From NCBI RefSeq assembly GCF_004402785.1, contig NZ_SOFP01000083.1, positions 38,536 to 102,535 on the forward strand: DNA of 64,000 nt. Reading direction: 5' to 3'. The position numbers were made by a program, and so were the translations under genes. The DNA comes from Cryobacterium algoritolerans (lineage in GTDB: Bacteria > Actinomycetota > Actinomycetes > Actinomycetales > Microbacteriaceae). The notes under the pieces are model-generated. The model did not search any database and was not told the DNA's origin. It was given only the letters and a program-made list of their open reading frames with translations. This document shows, piece by piece, positions 26,342 to 36,186 of this stretch (positions are counted from its first letter, which is position 1; every line of letters starts with the position of its first letter).

Positions 26342-27313
26342 CTACTTCTTGGGGCCGGTTTGCTTCTTGGCACGATTCTTGGCGATCGGTTGCTGCCGCT
26401 GGGGCTTCTTGGGTTCTTCGACCACGATAACGTCCCCGTCAGTGGCGATGAGCTTACCCTTGCGGGCAAGCCGCTCCTCACGAGCCTTGGCGGCCTCACT
26501 TCCGGGCGTCGGCATGTTGCGGATCACCAGGAACTGCTGAATCATCGTCCAGATGTTGGATGTCAGCCAGTAGAACATGACCCCGAGCGGGAACGCCACA
26601 CCGGAGAAGGCGAAGACCAGGGGAAGCAGGTAGAGCATGATGCGCTGCTGCTTGAACATCGGGCTCGCCTTGGTCTCCGGCGACATGTTCTTGGAGACGA
26701 TCTGCAACTGCGTGATGAACTGCGATGCCGTCATCAGGACGACCATTGTGGCGGCGATGATCATGACCGAAATATTGAAGGGGTTGCCGGCGGTCATGGC
26801 GGTCCACTGCGACGCGAAGGAGTCATTGAGGGGGGCGTCGCCGAACAGGGTGGCCTTGCCGAAGCTCTTGGCTAGGTCGGCGTTCAGCGGGCCCACACCG
26901 GTCTTGGCGTGCTGGGCGTCGTTGAGCACGGAGAACAGGGCGAAGAAGATCGGCATCTGCAGCAGCAGGGGCAGGCACGAGCTGAGCGGATTCGTGCCGG
27001 TCCGCTTGTAGAGCTCCATGGTCTCGCGGGACATGGCCTCACGCGAGAACTGGTCTTTCTTGCCCTTGTACTTATCCTGGATCTTCTTGAGCTGAGGCGC
27101 GACCTCCAACATCTTGCGCTGGCTCTTGATCTGCTTGACGAAGATGGGGATGAGGGCCGCGCGCACGACCAGGACGAGGCCCACGATGGACAACACCCAG
27201 GTGATGCCGTCGTTAGTGCCCATTCCGAGGCTAGTGAAGACCCCGTGGAAGGCGACGAGCAAAAGCTCGACTCCCCATTTCAGAGGCCAGAGAATCGTAC
27301 CTAGGAGGTCCAT
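26342..27313 (-). CDS. yidC: Membrane protein insertase YidC
   Basis: This 323-residue protein of the Oxa1/YidC family inserts membrane proteins with or apart from SecYEG. Hydrophobic helices include ILWPLKWGVELLLVAFHGVF, WVLSIVGLVLVVRAALIPIFVKQIKSQRKM (with the conserved membrane Arg), PLLLQMPIFFALFSVL, ISVMIIAATMVVLMT and YLLPLVFAFSGVAFPLGVMFYWLTSNIWTM. It is the short Gram-positive form without the large periplasmic domain. The basic C-tail is Lys/Arg-rich. Confidence 0.96.
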   Translation of the reverse strand: MDLLGTILWPLKWGVELLLVAFHGVFTSLGMGTNDGITWVLSIVGLVLVVRAALIPIFVKQIKSQRKMLEVAPQLKKIQDKYKGKKDQFSREAMSRETMELYKRTGTNPLSSCLPLLLQMPIFFALFSVLNDAQHAKTGVGPLNADLAKSFGKATLFGDAPLNDSFASQWTAMTAGNPFNISVMIIAATMVVLMTASQFITQLQIVSKNMSPETKASPMFKQQRIMLYLLPLVFAFSGVAFPLGVMFYWLTSNIWTMIQQFLVIRNMPTPGSEAAKAREERLARKGKLIATDGDVIVVEEPKKPQRQQPIAKNRAKKQTGPKK

Positions 27314-27321
27314 ACTTTGGG

Positions 27322-27633
27322 TCAGCCCTTTCCGTGGCTCGGTGCGACAACAAATCCAAACGACGTCACCGTGTAGCGACGCTTTCGCTTCAGGGGAACG
27401 TCATCGATCCCACCTTCGGCCCACGGATGACACCGAGCCAGCCTGCGGGCGGCCAGGGCCGATCCGACCACCAGACCGTGTTCCTGAACGGCCCCGAATG
27501 CGTAGGCCGAACAAGATGGATAGTACCGGCATACATCGCCATACAGCGGTGAAATCACGGCTCGGTACGCGCGTAGCAGAACCACTCCTCCATTACGGGG
27601 GAGAAGAACGACGGTCGCGATCGCCCTATTCAT
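27322..27633 (-). CDS. yidD: Membrane protein insertion efficiency factor YidD
   Basis: The 103-residue protein has the family core RAYRAVISPLYGDVCRYYPSCSAYAFGAVQEHG, with the conserved Cys pair, then ARRLARCHPWAEGGIDDVP. It acts at the inner membrane near YidC. It is 6 nt downstream of rnpA and 8 nt upstream of yidC. Confidence 0.95.
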   Translation of the reverse strand: MNRAIATVVLLPRNGGVVLLRAYRAVISPLYGDVCRYYPSCSAYAFGAVQEHGLVVGSALAARRLARCHPWAEGGIDDVPLKRKRRYTVTSFGFVVAPSHGKG

Positions 27634-27639
27634 CGACGT

Positions 27640-28023
27640 TCATCGATTCACGGGGTTCGGTGCTGGATCGACTCGAGGGCTCACGGGTTGACGCTGGTAT
27701 CTCGCCAGCGCTCCCGCAACTTCGGAAAACAACTCGGGCCAAGAGACATCATTCGCCGACGGCAGGGCGCGGATGACAACATCCGTGCCCGGGCGCACCG
27801 ATGACAGGAGATCAAAACTGGCTGCTTTCAGACGCCGACGAACCCGATTGCGCCTGACGGCATTCCCGACGTTTTTGGCGACAATGAACCCGAACCGCAC
27901 CGGCTCCCCATCGGGGTTCCGGCGCAGATAGGCAACCAGGTGTGGGCCAACGACCCGCACACCGCGACGAACGACCATCTTGTAGTCGTCACCGCTGGTG
28001 ATGCGATTGGCCCCCGCGAGCAC
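27640..28023 (-). CDS. rnpA: Ribonuclease P protein component
   Basis: The 127-residue protein cofactor of RNase P helps bind pre-tRNA leaders. The start is GTG 28023 (MLAGANRITSGDDYKMVVRRG). The RNR motif KNVGNAVRRNRVRRRLKAA lies at about residues 50-68. It lies 8 nt downstream of rpmH, the usual partner. A C-terminal tail (YQRQPVSPRVDPAPNPVNR) is a little longer than in the minimal family. No clear Shine-Dalgarno precedes it, consistent with coupling to rpmH. Confidence 0.93.
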   Translation of the reverse strand: MLAGANRITSGDDYKMVVRRGVRVVGPHLVAYLRRNPDGEPVRFGFIVAKNVGNAVRRNRVRRRLKAASFDLLSSVRPGTDVVIRALPSANDVSWPELFSEVAGALARYQRQPVSPRVDPAPNPVNR

Positions 28024-28031
28024 GAGAGTGC

Positions 28032-28169
28032 TTAAGCGGAAAGTTCGATGCGACCCTTACGACGGCGAGCACCGAGAATCGCGCGGCCGGCGCGGGTGCG
28101 CATGCGAAGGCGGAAGCCGTGCACCTTGGCGCGACGGCGATTGTTCGGCTGGAACGTTCTCTTGCTCAT
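28032..28169 (-). CDS. rpmH: 50S ribosomal protein bL34
   Basis: The 45-residue protein begins [19 protein letters not shown] and continues [21 protein letters not shown], the complete bL34 sequence pattern. ATG 28169 is preceded by GGAG at 9-nt spacing. It heads the leftward rpmH-rnpA-yidD-yidC-khpB-rsmG cluster, divergent from dnaA. Confidence 0.96.
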   Translation of the reverse strand: MSKRTFQPNNRRRAKVHGFRLRMRTRAGRAILGARRRKGRIELSA

Positions 28170-28565
28170 AGTTTTGTCTCCACGTGTTAAATCTCCGCAG
28201 GCCAAAACAAGCGGCCGGGAAAGAGTGAGGTAGCCCTCGGGCTGGGGTCAACTGATTAAAACTACGGCTTCGACCTCCGCTGGTCAAACTCGAAGACCCC
28301 AAAGGATCGATTCTGCACAAGAATTCATCTGTACTGGGCAAGACACGCGCATGGAGTGGCAACGAATTTTGCCTCATCGCGGCGGATTGGCTACCGTGAG
28401 GACAAGTTATCCACAGGTTTTCAACAAACCCTGAGAATTCAGCCTAATTTGCACACAGGCGGTGGATAACCTTGTGGATGCTTTGGCTGGAAGACGCGTT
28501 CAGGGACGAGCTCGCACCGCCCTCTCCGTCGTTTTGAAGGCAACAAATAGAGATAACGGGGAACC
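28170..28565. other. oriC-proximal rpmH-dnaA intergenic region with DnaA boxes
   Basis: This 396-nt non-coding stretch holds a perfect DnaA box TTATCCACA at 28407-28415 and reverse-strand near matches at 28461-28469 (ggtggataa) and 28472-28480. An AT-richer segment covers 28240-28400. It must contain the divergent rpmH and dnaA promoters. Known biology: dnaA promoters are autoregulated by such boxes. Confidence 0.75.
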
Positions 28566-29984
28566 ATGGCCATCGAAGAACAACCTATCGCAGACACCTG
28601 GCGGGCAGTCCTGACCAGCCTGGAGTCCGACGACACCATCACACCGATGCTTTACGGCTTCCTCAACCTGGTCGAGCCCAAGGGCATCGCCGCGGGAACC
28701 TTCTATCTCGAGGTGCCCAACGAGTTCACCGCGAGCATGCTCAACCAGCGGATGCGGGTGCCGCTCCTGACTGCCATGAGCCAACTCTCCGAATCGACCG
28801 CGGTGTCGACCTTCTACGTCGTGGTCAACCCGGAGCTGGAGAAGGAATCGATCCGTCCGGTGCAGGAGAAGATGTCCACCCCCGACGTGGACACCCCGGC
28901 GGCACCGCAGTCGGTCTTCGAGAGCACCTCACCCGAGCGCCCGCACGACACCCGGTTGAACAATAAGTACAGCTTCGACAATTTCGTGATCGGCCAGTCC
29001 AATCGGTTCGCACACGCTGCCGCGGTGGCGGTCGCGGAAGCGCCGGCGAAGGCGTACAACCCGCTCTTCGTCTACGGGTCCTCCGGATTGGGCAAGACTC
29101 ACCTTCTGCACGCCATCGGCCACTATGCGATGAGCCTCTATCCCGGCATCCGCGTTCGCTACGTCAGTAGCGAGGAGTTCACCAACGATTTCATCAACTC
29201 GATCGCGAACAACCGTGGCTCGGCCTTCCAGTCCCGATACCGCAACATCGACATCCTGATGATCGACGACATCCAATTCCTCCAGGGCAAGGCAGAGACG
29301 CAGGAGGCGTTCTTCCACACCTTCAACACTCTGCACGACCACAACAAACAGGTGGTCATCACGAGCGACCTGCCGCCCAAGCACCTCACCGGGTTCGAAG
29401 ACCGGATGCGGTCACGCTTCGAGTGGGGCCTGATCACCGACGTGCAGGCTCCCGACCTCGAAACCCGCATAGCCATCCTGCGCAAGAAGGCCCAGAGCGA
29501 GAAGCTGCAGGTGCCGCACGACATCCTCGAGTTCATGGCATCGAAGGTCTCCTCCAACATCCGCGAACTTGAAGGCACCCTGATCAGGGTCACCGCGTTC
29601 GCCAGTCTCAACCGTACTCCGGTCGACATGGACCTGGTTCAGACGGTGCTCAAGGACCTCATCACGCTCGATGAAGACAATGTCATCGCCCCGGTGGACA
29701 TCATCACCAACACGGCGGACTACTTCAAACTCACCGTCGACGACCTCTACGGTTCGTCCCGGTCCCAGGCCGTCGCCACGGCGCGCCAGATCGCCATGTA
29801 CCTCTGCCGCGAGCTCACCAACCTCTCGCTGCCCAAGATCGGACAACTGTTCGGCAACCGCGACCACACCACTGTGATGTACGCGAACAAGAAGATCAGC
29901 GAGCTGATGAAGGAACGTCGCTCGATCTACAACCAGGTCACAGAGCTCACAAATCGCATCAAACAGAACCACCGCTATAAATAA
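28566..29984 (+). CDS. dnaA: Chromosomal replication initiator DnaA
   Basis: The 472-residue initiator binds DnaA boxes and opens oriC. Domain I spans residues 1-95, linker domain II about 96-128, AAA+ domain III starts at NNKYSFDNFVIG with Walker A GSSGLGKT (171-178) and Walker B ILMIDDIQFLQGK, and domain IV carries the DnaA signature FGNRDHTTVMYANKKI. Domain II is short compared with Streptomyces. TAACGGGGAACC precedes ATG 28566. It is transcribed away from rpmH toward dnaN. Confidence 0.98.
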   Translation: MAIEEQPIADTWRAVLTSLESDDTITPMLYGFLNLVEPKGIAAGTFYLEVPNEFTASMLNQRMRVPLLTAMSQLSESTAVSTFYVVVNPELEKESIRPVQEKMSTPDVDTPAAPQSVFESTSPERPHDTRLNNKYSFDNFVIGQSNRFAHAAAVAVAEAPAKAYNPLFVYGSSGLGKTHLLHAIGHYAMSLYPGIRVRYVSSEEFTNDFINSIANNRGSAFQSRYRNIDILMIDDIQFLQGKAETQEAFFHTFNTLHDHNKQVVITSDLPPKHLTGFEDRMRSRFEWGLITDVQAPDLETRIAILRKKAQSEKLQVPHDILEFMASKVSSNIRELEGTLIRVTAFASLNRTPVDMDLVQTVLKDLITLDEDNVIAPVDIITNTADYFKLTVDDLYGSSRSQAVATARQIAMYLCRELTNLSLPKIGQLFGNRDHTTVMYANKKISELMKERRSIYNQVTELTNRIKQNHRYK

Positions 29985-30349
29985 GTCGCAGAATCTCTCA
30001 GTTTTCACACCTGTGGAAAACCCTGTGGAAACTCTTTGGATAACAGGGTTCAACCTGTAGAAACTCGGGCTTCGCTTGTGCAAACCGAGTCGGTCCGCGG
30101 CGAGGTCCACCACCGGAGTGAGATTAACGCTCACAGGCTGCCAACAAGTTACATCCTTGTAGTTCCCAGTCATTCCGCGTCATCCACAGAGTTATCCACA
30201 GTTTCCACAACGGTTAAGAAGATTAACAATTAACTTCTATCTCTCTCCATCCGACAACCTTCGCTGCTCCACACCGGCGCAGCGAATGACAAAAAAACCC
30301 GACTAGCATTGAGGCCGTATCCAGGTCTCCCAGCGACAGGAGTGACTTC
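29985..30349. other. Replication origin oriC (dnaA-dnaN intergenic)
   Basis: This 365-nt region has a dense set of DnaA-box-like 9-mers: 30012-30020, 30024-30032 and 30035-30043 on one side, then 30180-30188, the perfect TTATCCACA 30192-30200, and 30202-30210. Next to them 30211-30240 is an AT-rich patch (gaagattaacaattaac) that suits a DNA-unwinding element. TAGCAT at 30304-30309 may be part of a dnaN promoter. The placement is that of actinobacterial origins. Confidence 0.88.
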
Positions 30350-31498
30350 GTGAGATTTCAGGCCAACCGAGACGTCTTCAGCGAAGCCGTCTCCTTCGCT
30401 GTGAAGCTCCTTCCCCAGCGCACCACGCTGCCCATTCTGAGCGGTGTGCTGATCGAAGCGACGGCGACCGGCCTCATCCTCTCGTCGTTTGACTATGAGG
30501 TGTCGGCGCAAACCGAGATCGCCGCAGATGTCGAGGAAATCGGCAAGGTGCTGGTCTCCGGTCGACTCCTGGCCGAGATCGCCAGCCGGATGCCCAACGC
30601 CCCCGTGCGATTCTCGACAAATGAGTCCCGGATCACGGTCAGTTGCGGCTCGGCCAGCTTCACCCTGCTGTCCATGCCGGTTGAGGAATACCCAAGCATC
30701 CCGCAGGTCAGCGCCCAGTCCGGACTCGTGCCGGCAGAAGAATTCGCTGCCGCCGTTGCCCAGGTGGCCGTCGCTGCGTCGCGGGACGATGTCACCCCGG
30801 TCATCACGGGGGTCCAACTTCAGATCACCGAGAACAACCTCAGCCTCGTCGCGACCGACCGTTACCGTGTCGCCGTGCGCGAGATCGATTGGGACCCAGG
30901 TACGACTACCGCCACTGACACCATCACCGCTCTTGTTCCTGCCCGCACACTGCAGGAGGTCGGCAAAACCTTCGGCCACAGCGGCACCATCTCGGTGGCC
31001 ATCACGAACACAGACGACCGCGAACTGATCGCGTTCACAGCCGACAAAAAAACCGTGACCAGCCTCCTGATCAAGGGCAACTACCCGCCCGTTCGAAGGC
31101 TTTTCCCCGAGAACGTCGACAACTACGCAGTGATGAACACGGCCGAGTTGGTCGAAGCGACCCGCCGGGTGCAGCTAGTCCTCGAGCGTGAGGCAGCACT
31201 ACGCTTCACCTTCACCGCTGACGGTCTCACCCTCGAAGCGATCGGGTCCGAGCAGGCGCAGGCGTCGGAAACGATTGACGCGATCCTCTCCGGAACCGAC
31301 ACTGTCGTCTCGCTCAAGCCTCAGTTCCTGCTCGACGGACTCGGTGCCGTGCACTCCGAGTTCGTGCGTATCTCGTTCACGAAGACCGAGAACCCCAACA
31401 AGCCCGGCCCCGTGCTGGTCACGAGCCAGACATCGCGGGACCAGCCGGGCGCCGATAGTTACAAGTACCTGCTTCAGCCCAACCTGCTGCTGCGCTGA
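30350..31498 (+). CDS. dnaN: DNA polymerase III sliding clamp (beta subunit)
   Basis: The 382-residue protein forms a ring dimer that tethers DNA polymerase III. Three repeats of the clamp fold are visible, beginning MRFQANRDVFSEAVSFAVKLLPQRTTLPILSG. Conserved VATDRYRVAVREI (domain II) and the C-terminal FVRISFTKTENPNKPGPVL region with the hydrophobic binding pocket follow. The C-terminus ends YLLQPNLLLR. GTG 30350 has CAGGAG upstream. Confidence 0.97.
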   Translation: MRFQANRDVFSEAVSFAVKLLPQRTTLPILSGVLIEATATGLILSSFDYEVSAQTEIAADVEEIGKVLVSGRLLAEIASRMPNAPVRFSTNESRITVSCGSASFTLLSMPVEEYPSIPQVSAQSGLVPAEEFAAAVAQVAVAASRDDVTPVITGVQLQITENNLSLVATDRYRVAVREIDWDPGTTTATDTITALVPARTLQEVGKTFGHSGTISVAITNTDDRELIAFTADKKTVTSLLIKGNYPPVRRLFPENVDNYAVMNTAELVEATRRVQLVLEREAALRFTFTADGLTLEAIGSEQAQASETIDAILSGTDTVVSLKPQFLLDGLGAVHSEFVRISFTKTENPNKPGPVLVTSQTSRDQPGADSYKYLLQPNLLLR

Positions 31499-31512
31499 TC
31501 GGAAGACAGACC

Positions 31513-32400
31513 ATGCACATCGGGATCATCGGCCTCGGCAAAATGGGCGCGAACATGCGCGACCGCCTCCGGGCGGGCGGAATCGACGTGACCGGATACG
31601 ACCGCAACCCGGCGCTGACGGATGTCGCCTCGACGGCCGAGCTCGTTGCGGTACTGCCCTCTCCGCGCCTGGTCTGGGTGATGGTTCCGGCCGGCGCGAT
31701 CACAACCGCGGTGATCACGGAACTCTCCGATCTACTCGAGCGCGGCGATCTTGTCATCGACGGCGGCAACTCCCGTTTCACCGATGATTTCACCCACGCA
31801 GCGTTGCTCGCGCAAACCGGGGTGAATTACATCGATGCCGGGGTATCCGGTGGGGTGTGGGGTCTACACAACGGTTTCGGGCTGATGGTGGGCGGCTACG
31901 CCGACCAGGTGGAGCGGGCTATGCCCGTGTTCGACGCGTTGCGCCCGGAAGGGCCGCGCGAAGAAGGCTTCGTGCACGCCGGCGAGGTCGGGGCGGGGCA
32001 CTACGCGAAAATGGTGCACAACGGCATCGAATATGCGCTCATGCAGTCCTACGCCGAGGGTTATGAACTGCTCGAAAAACGGGACGACCTGATCACTGAT
32101 GTCCCCGGGATCTTCAAGGCCTGGCAACGTGGAACAGTGGTGCGGTCCTGGCTGCTCGAGCTGCTGGTCAAGGCATTGGACGAGGATCCCGACCTGGGTG
32201 CGATCGAGGGCTTCGTCGAGGATTCAGGGGAGGGCCGTTGGACCATCGAGGAAGCCGTCAACAACGCCGTTCCAGTCCCGACGATCAGTGCGGCGATCTT
32301 CGCACGATTCGTTTCCCGCCAGGAAGACTCGCCGGCCATGAAGGCAGTCGCGGCGCTACGCAACCAGTTCGGTGGCCACGCCGTCAAAAAGGCCGACTGA
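31513..32400 (+). CDS. gnd: 6-phosphogluconate dehydrogenase, decarboxylating (short type)
   Basis: The 295-residue enzyme oxidizes 6-phosphogluconate to ribulose-5-phosphate and CO2. Rossmann motif: IGIIGLGKMGANMRDRL. Substrate motif: YIDAGVSGGVWGLHNGFGLMVGG. Catalytic Lys and neighbours: HYAKMVHNGIEYALMQSYAEGY. The short length marks the GndA/YqeC-like class rather than the 470-residue form. Between dnaN and recF it is typical of many Actinobacteria. GGAAG lies 9 nt before the ATG. Confidence 0.93.
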   Translation: MHIGIIGLGKMGANMRDRLRAGGIDVTGYDRNPALTDVASTAELVAVLPSPRLVWVMVPAGAITTAVITELSDLLERGDLVIDGGNSRFTDDFTHAALLAQTGVNYIDAGVSGGVWGLHNGFGLMVGGYADQVERAMPVFDALRPEGPREEGFVHAGEVGAGHYAKMVHNGIEYALMQSYAEGYELLEKRDDLITDVPGIFKAWQRGTVVRSWLLELLVKALDEDPDLGAIEGFVEDSGEGRWTIEEAVNNAVPVPTISAAIFARFVSRQEDSPAMKAVAALRNQFGGHAVKKAD

Positions 32401-32405
32401 CTCGA

Positions 32406-33608
32406 GTGCGGGTCACTCACCTCTCCCTCACCGATTTTCGCAACTATGCGGCGGTCGAGGTTCCCTTTGAACCGGGGCCGAACCTCATCGTCGGGCGCAA
32501 CGGCCAGGGGAAGACCAACCTGGTTGAGGCTCTTGGGTTTCTCAGTACACTCAGCTCGCACCGGGTGTCGACCACATCGGCGATGATCAGGGCCGGCCAG
32601 GATGCCGGGATCATCCGGGCCAGACTCGAATATAACGGGCGCGACCTGCTCACCGAGGTTCAGATCAACCGCACCGGACTGAACCGGGCCCAGGTGAATC
32701 GTTCGGTGATCAAGACTCGTGACCTGCCCCGGTATTTCTCGAGCGTTCTGTTCGCCCCCGAAGACCTGGCGCTGGTGCGTGGCGACCCGTCCGGTCGGCG
32801 TCGCTTCCTTGATCAGCTCCTCGTGCTGCGCACCCCCCGGCTAGCCGGGGTCCTCGCCGACTACGACCGGGTTCTGCGCCAGCGCAACACCCTGCTGAAG
32901 TCGGCCCGCGCGTCAGGTCTGCGCACCACCCAACTGGGCACACTGGAAATCTGGGACGACCGGCTCGTCGAACTGGGCTCCGAGATCATCGACGAGCGGG
33001 TCGAACTCGTGCGACAACTCGGCGAACCGCTCCGCACTGCCTATCAGGCCGTTGCCGGGGAAGACCACGGACCGAGCCTGCTCAGTTCGCTCAGCATCAT
33101 GGGAGCGGACGAGGAGAATGCCGCTTCGTTCGAGCAGCGTGCGGTGGTCGTGCCTGTCGAGACCACCATTGGTGCCGGAGTCTCGACAAGCTCGACCACC
33201 GGGTCTGCGTCGACGACCGACCTGTTCCGGACCGCACTGGCCGGCCTGCGGCGCAAGGAACTCGACCGCGGAATGACTTTGGTCGGGCCGCACCGAGACG
33301 ACCTGGTCTTCATGCTCAACCAGCTCCCCGCGAAGGGGTATGCCAGTCACGGGGAATCCTGGTCGTTCGCCCTCGCCCTCAAACTCGCCTCGGCCGAGCT
33401 GCTCCGCCGGGATTCCGCCAGCGGTGACCCGGTGCTCATCCTCGACGACGTCTTCGCCGAACTCGACCTATCCAGAAGGAGACGACTGGCCGCGGCAGTC
33501 ACCGGATTCCAGCAGGTGCTGATCACTGCGGCCGTGTTCGAGGATGTTCCGGAGGAACTCACCGCGCACACGATCCACATCAACGCGGGGGCGGTCGTCG
33601 GTGGCTGA
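32406..33608 (+). CDS. recF: DNA replication and repair protein RecF
   Basis: The 400-residue SMC-like ATPase loads RecA at gaps. GTG 32406 (MRVTHLSLTDFRNY) is 5 nt after gnd. Walker A is IVGRNGQGKTNLVEA, the signature region lies near GMTLVGPHRDDLVFMLN, and Walker B is PVLILDDVFAELDLSRRRRL. Residues about 247-266 (VVVPVETTIGAGVSTSSTTG) are encoded by a REP-like inverted repeat and look like an in-frame insertion. It overlaps the DUF721 gene by 8 nt. Confidence 0.95.
   Translation: MRVTHLSLTDFRNYAAVEVPFEPGPNLIVGRNGQGKTNLVEALGFLSTLSSHRVSTTSAMIRAGQDAGIIRARLEYNGRDLLTEVQINRTGLNRAQVNRSVIKTRDLPRYFSSVLFAPEDLALVRGDPSGRRRFLDQLLVLRTPRLAGVLADYDRVLRQRNTLLKSARASGLRTTQLGTLEIWDDRLVELGSEIIDERVELVRQLGEPLRTAYQAVAGEDHGPSLLSSLSIMGADEENAASFEQRAVVVPVETTIGAGVSTSSTTGSASTTDLFRTALAGLRRKELDRGMTLVGPHRDDLVFMLNQLPAKGYASHGESWSFALALKLASAELLRRDSASGDPVLILDDVFAELDLSRRRRLAAAVTGFQQVLITAAVFEDVPEELTAHTIHINAGAVVGG
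33143..33200. repeat. REP-like inverted repeat inside recF
   Basis: The left arm 33143-33167 (ggtggtcgtgcctgtcgaga then ccacc) and right arm 33178-33200 are nearly complementary, with about 20 of 22 positions pairing. Both arms match the intergenic repeat at 39741-39840, and the left arm resembles the one at 53159-53180. The element is in frame with recF, adding about 20 Val/Thr/Ser-rich codons between conserved regions. Confidence 0.82.
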
Positions 33609-34089
33609 GCCGAGGGAGGCATCCATGGTCTACCTGCACTTCAAGGACGTGTTCGGCGACCCGAACGCTAAGCGGGTGCGCGCCAGGCGGCGCCCGAGGG
33701 ATGAAACCGGGTCCAGTGTTCCGTTCGGAGCGGGTCGCGACCCGCGCGGCATCGGCGACACCATCAACTCGCTGACCCTGCAGCTTGGCTGGAATTCCCC
33801 GCTGGCCCAGTCCGAGCTGCTTGACTCGTGGATTGAACTCGCCGGTGAGGAAACGTCGAAGCACTCCACTCCGGCGGGCATCGAGGACGGCGTCCTCACC
33901 GTTAAATGCGAGTCGACGGCCTGGGCCACTCAGCTTCGGATGATGCGGGTTGACATCATGACGCACATCTCGGTGAGGTACCCGGACGCGGGCATTCAAT
34001 CGATCCGTTTTCAGGGACCCAACGCCCCCTCGTGGAAAAAGGGTCCCAGATCAATCCCAGGGCGCGGTCCGCGCGATACCTACGGCTAG
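33601..34089 (+). CDS. dciA: DUF721 family protein, DciA-type helicase loader
   Basis: GTG 33601 overlaps the recF stop by 8 nt and gives 162 residues. A basic disordered N-terminus (about residues 12-55, RVRARRRPRDE) precedes the DUF721 core: WNSPLAQSELLDSWIELAGEETSKHSTPAGIEDGVLTVKCESTAWATQLRMM. DciA interacts with DnaB and is the helicase operator in bacteria without DnaC, so its place between recF and gyrB near dnaB fits. Mycobacterial Rv0004 is the positional equivalent. Confidence 0.88.
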   Translation: MAEPREASMVYLHFKDVFGDPNAKRVRARRRPRDETGSSVPFGAGRDPRGIGDTINSLTLQLGWNSPLAQSELLDSWIELAGEETSKHSTPAGIEDGVLTVKCESTAWATQLRMMRVDIMTHISVRYPDAGIQSIRFQGPNAPSWKKGPRSIPGRGPRDTYG

Positions 34090-34209
34090 GGAGACAAATC
34101 TGGTCACCCCGGGAATAAAACGCGTCAGATCGCCGATTTTGGCCCGGGTCCGTGCACCCGTTTGGTAAGCTAAAGGGTCGCCCGCGCGACGGTCAGGAGC
34201 CCCATTACA

Positions 34210-36186
34210 GTGTCAGTTGAACCACAGATCGAGCCGGAGCACGGATACGGTGCCGACGATATCCAGGTTCTCGAAGGACTTGAAGCCGTTCGAAAACGAC
34301 CCGGTATGTACATCGGGTCGACGGGACCGCGGGGACTTCATCATCTCGTCTACGAGATTGTCGACAACTCGGTCGATGAGGCTCTTGCCGGGCATTGCGA
34401 CACCATTGGCATCAAGATCCTGGCGGATGGCGCCGTTCGCGTCGCCGACAACGGCCGTGGCATTCCGGTTGACATCCACAAGGCGGAGGGCCGCTCGACC
34501 GTCGAGGTCGTGCTGACCGTTCTACACGCGGGCGGAAAGTTCGGCGGTGGTGGTTATTCCGTCTCCGGCGGCCTGCATGGCGTCGGCAGCTCGGTCGTCA
34601 ACGCGTTGTCTTCTCGCCTGGACGTCGAGGTTCGCCGACAGGGCCACGTGTGGCGCCAGCGCTTCCATGACGGTGCGCCGGATGCCCCCCTCACCATGGA
34701 TGAGGCATCGGATGAGACCGGCACCACGATCACCTTCTGGCCGAGCGCGGAAACCTTCGAGACGATCGAGTTCGATTTCGAGACCCTGCGGGCCAGGTTC
34801 CAGCAGATGGCATTCCTTAATAAGGGTCTGAGCCTGACGCTCACCGACGAGCGGCCGGAGCACCTCGACGAAGAGGGCAACCCGATCCACAAGACCTTCA
34901 TGTACGAGAAGGGTCTCGTCGACTACGTCGAATACCTGAACCGTGCGAAGAGGGCAGACCTGGTCAACGAGGACATCATCTCGTTCGAGTGGGAAGACCA
35001 CGAACGCAAGATGGCGCTCGAAGTGGCCATGCAGTGGACCACGGCCTACACCGAAAGCGTGCACACCTACGCGAACACGATCAACACGCACGAGGGCGGA
35101 ACCCACGAAGAGGGCTTCCGCGCGGCGCTGACCACCCTGGTCAACAAATACGCCAGGGAAAAGGGCATCCTGAAGGAGAAGGATGACAACCTCACCGGCG
35201 ACGACGTGCGCGAGGGCCTGACTGCGGTCGTGTCGATCAAGCTCGCCGAGCCGCAGTTCGAGGGCCAGACGAAGACCAAACTCGGCAACACCGAGGCGAA
35301 GTCGTTCGTGCAGAAGGTCGCCAACGATCAGCTCTCCGATTGGTTCAACCGCAACCCGAACCCGGCGCGCGAAATCATCCGTAAGGCACTGCAGGCCTCG
35401 AACGCCCGGATGGCCGCGCGCAAGGCGCGAGAAACCGCACGCCGCAAGGGTCTCCTCGAGGGTGGCGGGATGCCGGGCAAGCTCAAGGACTGCCAGAGCA
35501 AGGACCCGTCGATCTCCGAGATCTTCATCGTCGAGGGTGACTCGGCCGGCGGCTCCGCCGTGCAGGGCCGCAACCCGGAGACTCAGGCGATCCTTCCGCT
35601 GCGAGGGAAGATCCTCAACGTTGAGAAGGCTCGACTGGACCGCGCCCTCGGCAACAACGAGGTGCAGGCGATGATCACCGCGTTCGGCGCCGGCATCGGC
35701 GAGGAATTCAACCCGGACAAGGTCAGGTATCACAAGATCGTCTTGATGGCCGACGCCGACGTCGACGGCCAGCACATCACGACCCTGCTGCTGACCCTGT
35801 TGTTCCGGTACATGCGACCGCTGATCGACCTCGGCTACGTCTATCTCGCCCAGCCGCCGCTTTACCGCCTCAAATGGGCGAACTCGGCGCACGAGTACGT
35901 GTATTCCGACAAGGAACGCGACGCCCTGCTCGCCGACGGTGCTGCCGCCGGCAAACGGATCCCGAAGGACAACGGCATCCAGCGTTACAAGGGCCTCGGC
36001 GAGATGGACTACAAGGAACTGTGGGAAACCACGATGGCCCCTGAGTCCCGCACACTGCTGCAGGTCACCCTCGACGACGCGGCCGCCGCCGACGAGATCT
36101 TCTCCACCCTGATGGGCGAGGACGTCGAGTCCCGCCGAAACTTCATCCAAAAGAACGCGAAGGACGTGCGTTTCCTTGACATCTGA
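34210..36186 (+). CDS. gyrB: DNA gyrase subunit B
   Basis: The 658-residue ATPase subunit of gyrase has the GHKL site [46 protein letters not shown] and [32 protein letters not shown] motifs are [11 protein letters not shown] and [12 protein letters not shown]. The C-terminus [15 protein letters not shown] through [17 protein letters not shown] is intact. It introduces negative supercoils with GyrA, whose TTG start overlaps the gyrB stop by 11 nt. A 120-nt gap upstream contains its promoter (TAAGCT near 34167 is a candidate -10). Confidence 0.98.
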   Translation: MSVEPQIEPEHGYGADDIQVLEGLEAVRKRPGMYIGSTGPRGLHHLVYEIVDNSVDEALAGHCDTIGIKILADGAVRVADNGRGIPVDIHKAEGRSTVEVVLTVLHAGGKFGGGGYSVSGGLHGVGSSVVNALSSRLDVEVRRQGHVWRQRFHDGAPDAPLTMDEASDETGTTITFWPSAETFETIEFDFETLRARFQQMAFLNKGLSLTLTDERPEHLDEEGNPIHKTFMYEKGLVDYVEYLNRAKRADLVNEDIISFEWEDHERKMALEVAMQWTTAYTESVHTYANTINTHEGGTHEEGFRAALTTLVNKYAREKGILKEKDDNLTGDDVREGLTAVVSIKLAEPQFEGQTKTKLGNTEAKSFVQKVANDQLSDWFNRNPNPAREIIRKALQASNARMAARKARETARRKGLLEGGGMPGKLKDCQSKDPSISEIFIVEGDSAGGSAVQGRNPETQAILPLRGKILNVEKARLDRALGNNEVQAMITAFGAGIGEEFNPDKVRYHKIVLMADADVDGQHITTLLLTLLFRYMRPLIDLGYVYLAQPPLYRLKWANSAHEYVYSDKERDALLADGAAAGKRIPKDNGIQRYKGLGEMDYKELWETTMAPESRTLLQVTLDDAAAADEIFSTLMGEDVESRRNFIQKNAKDVRFLDI

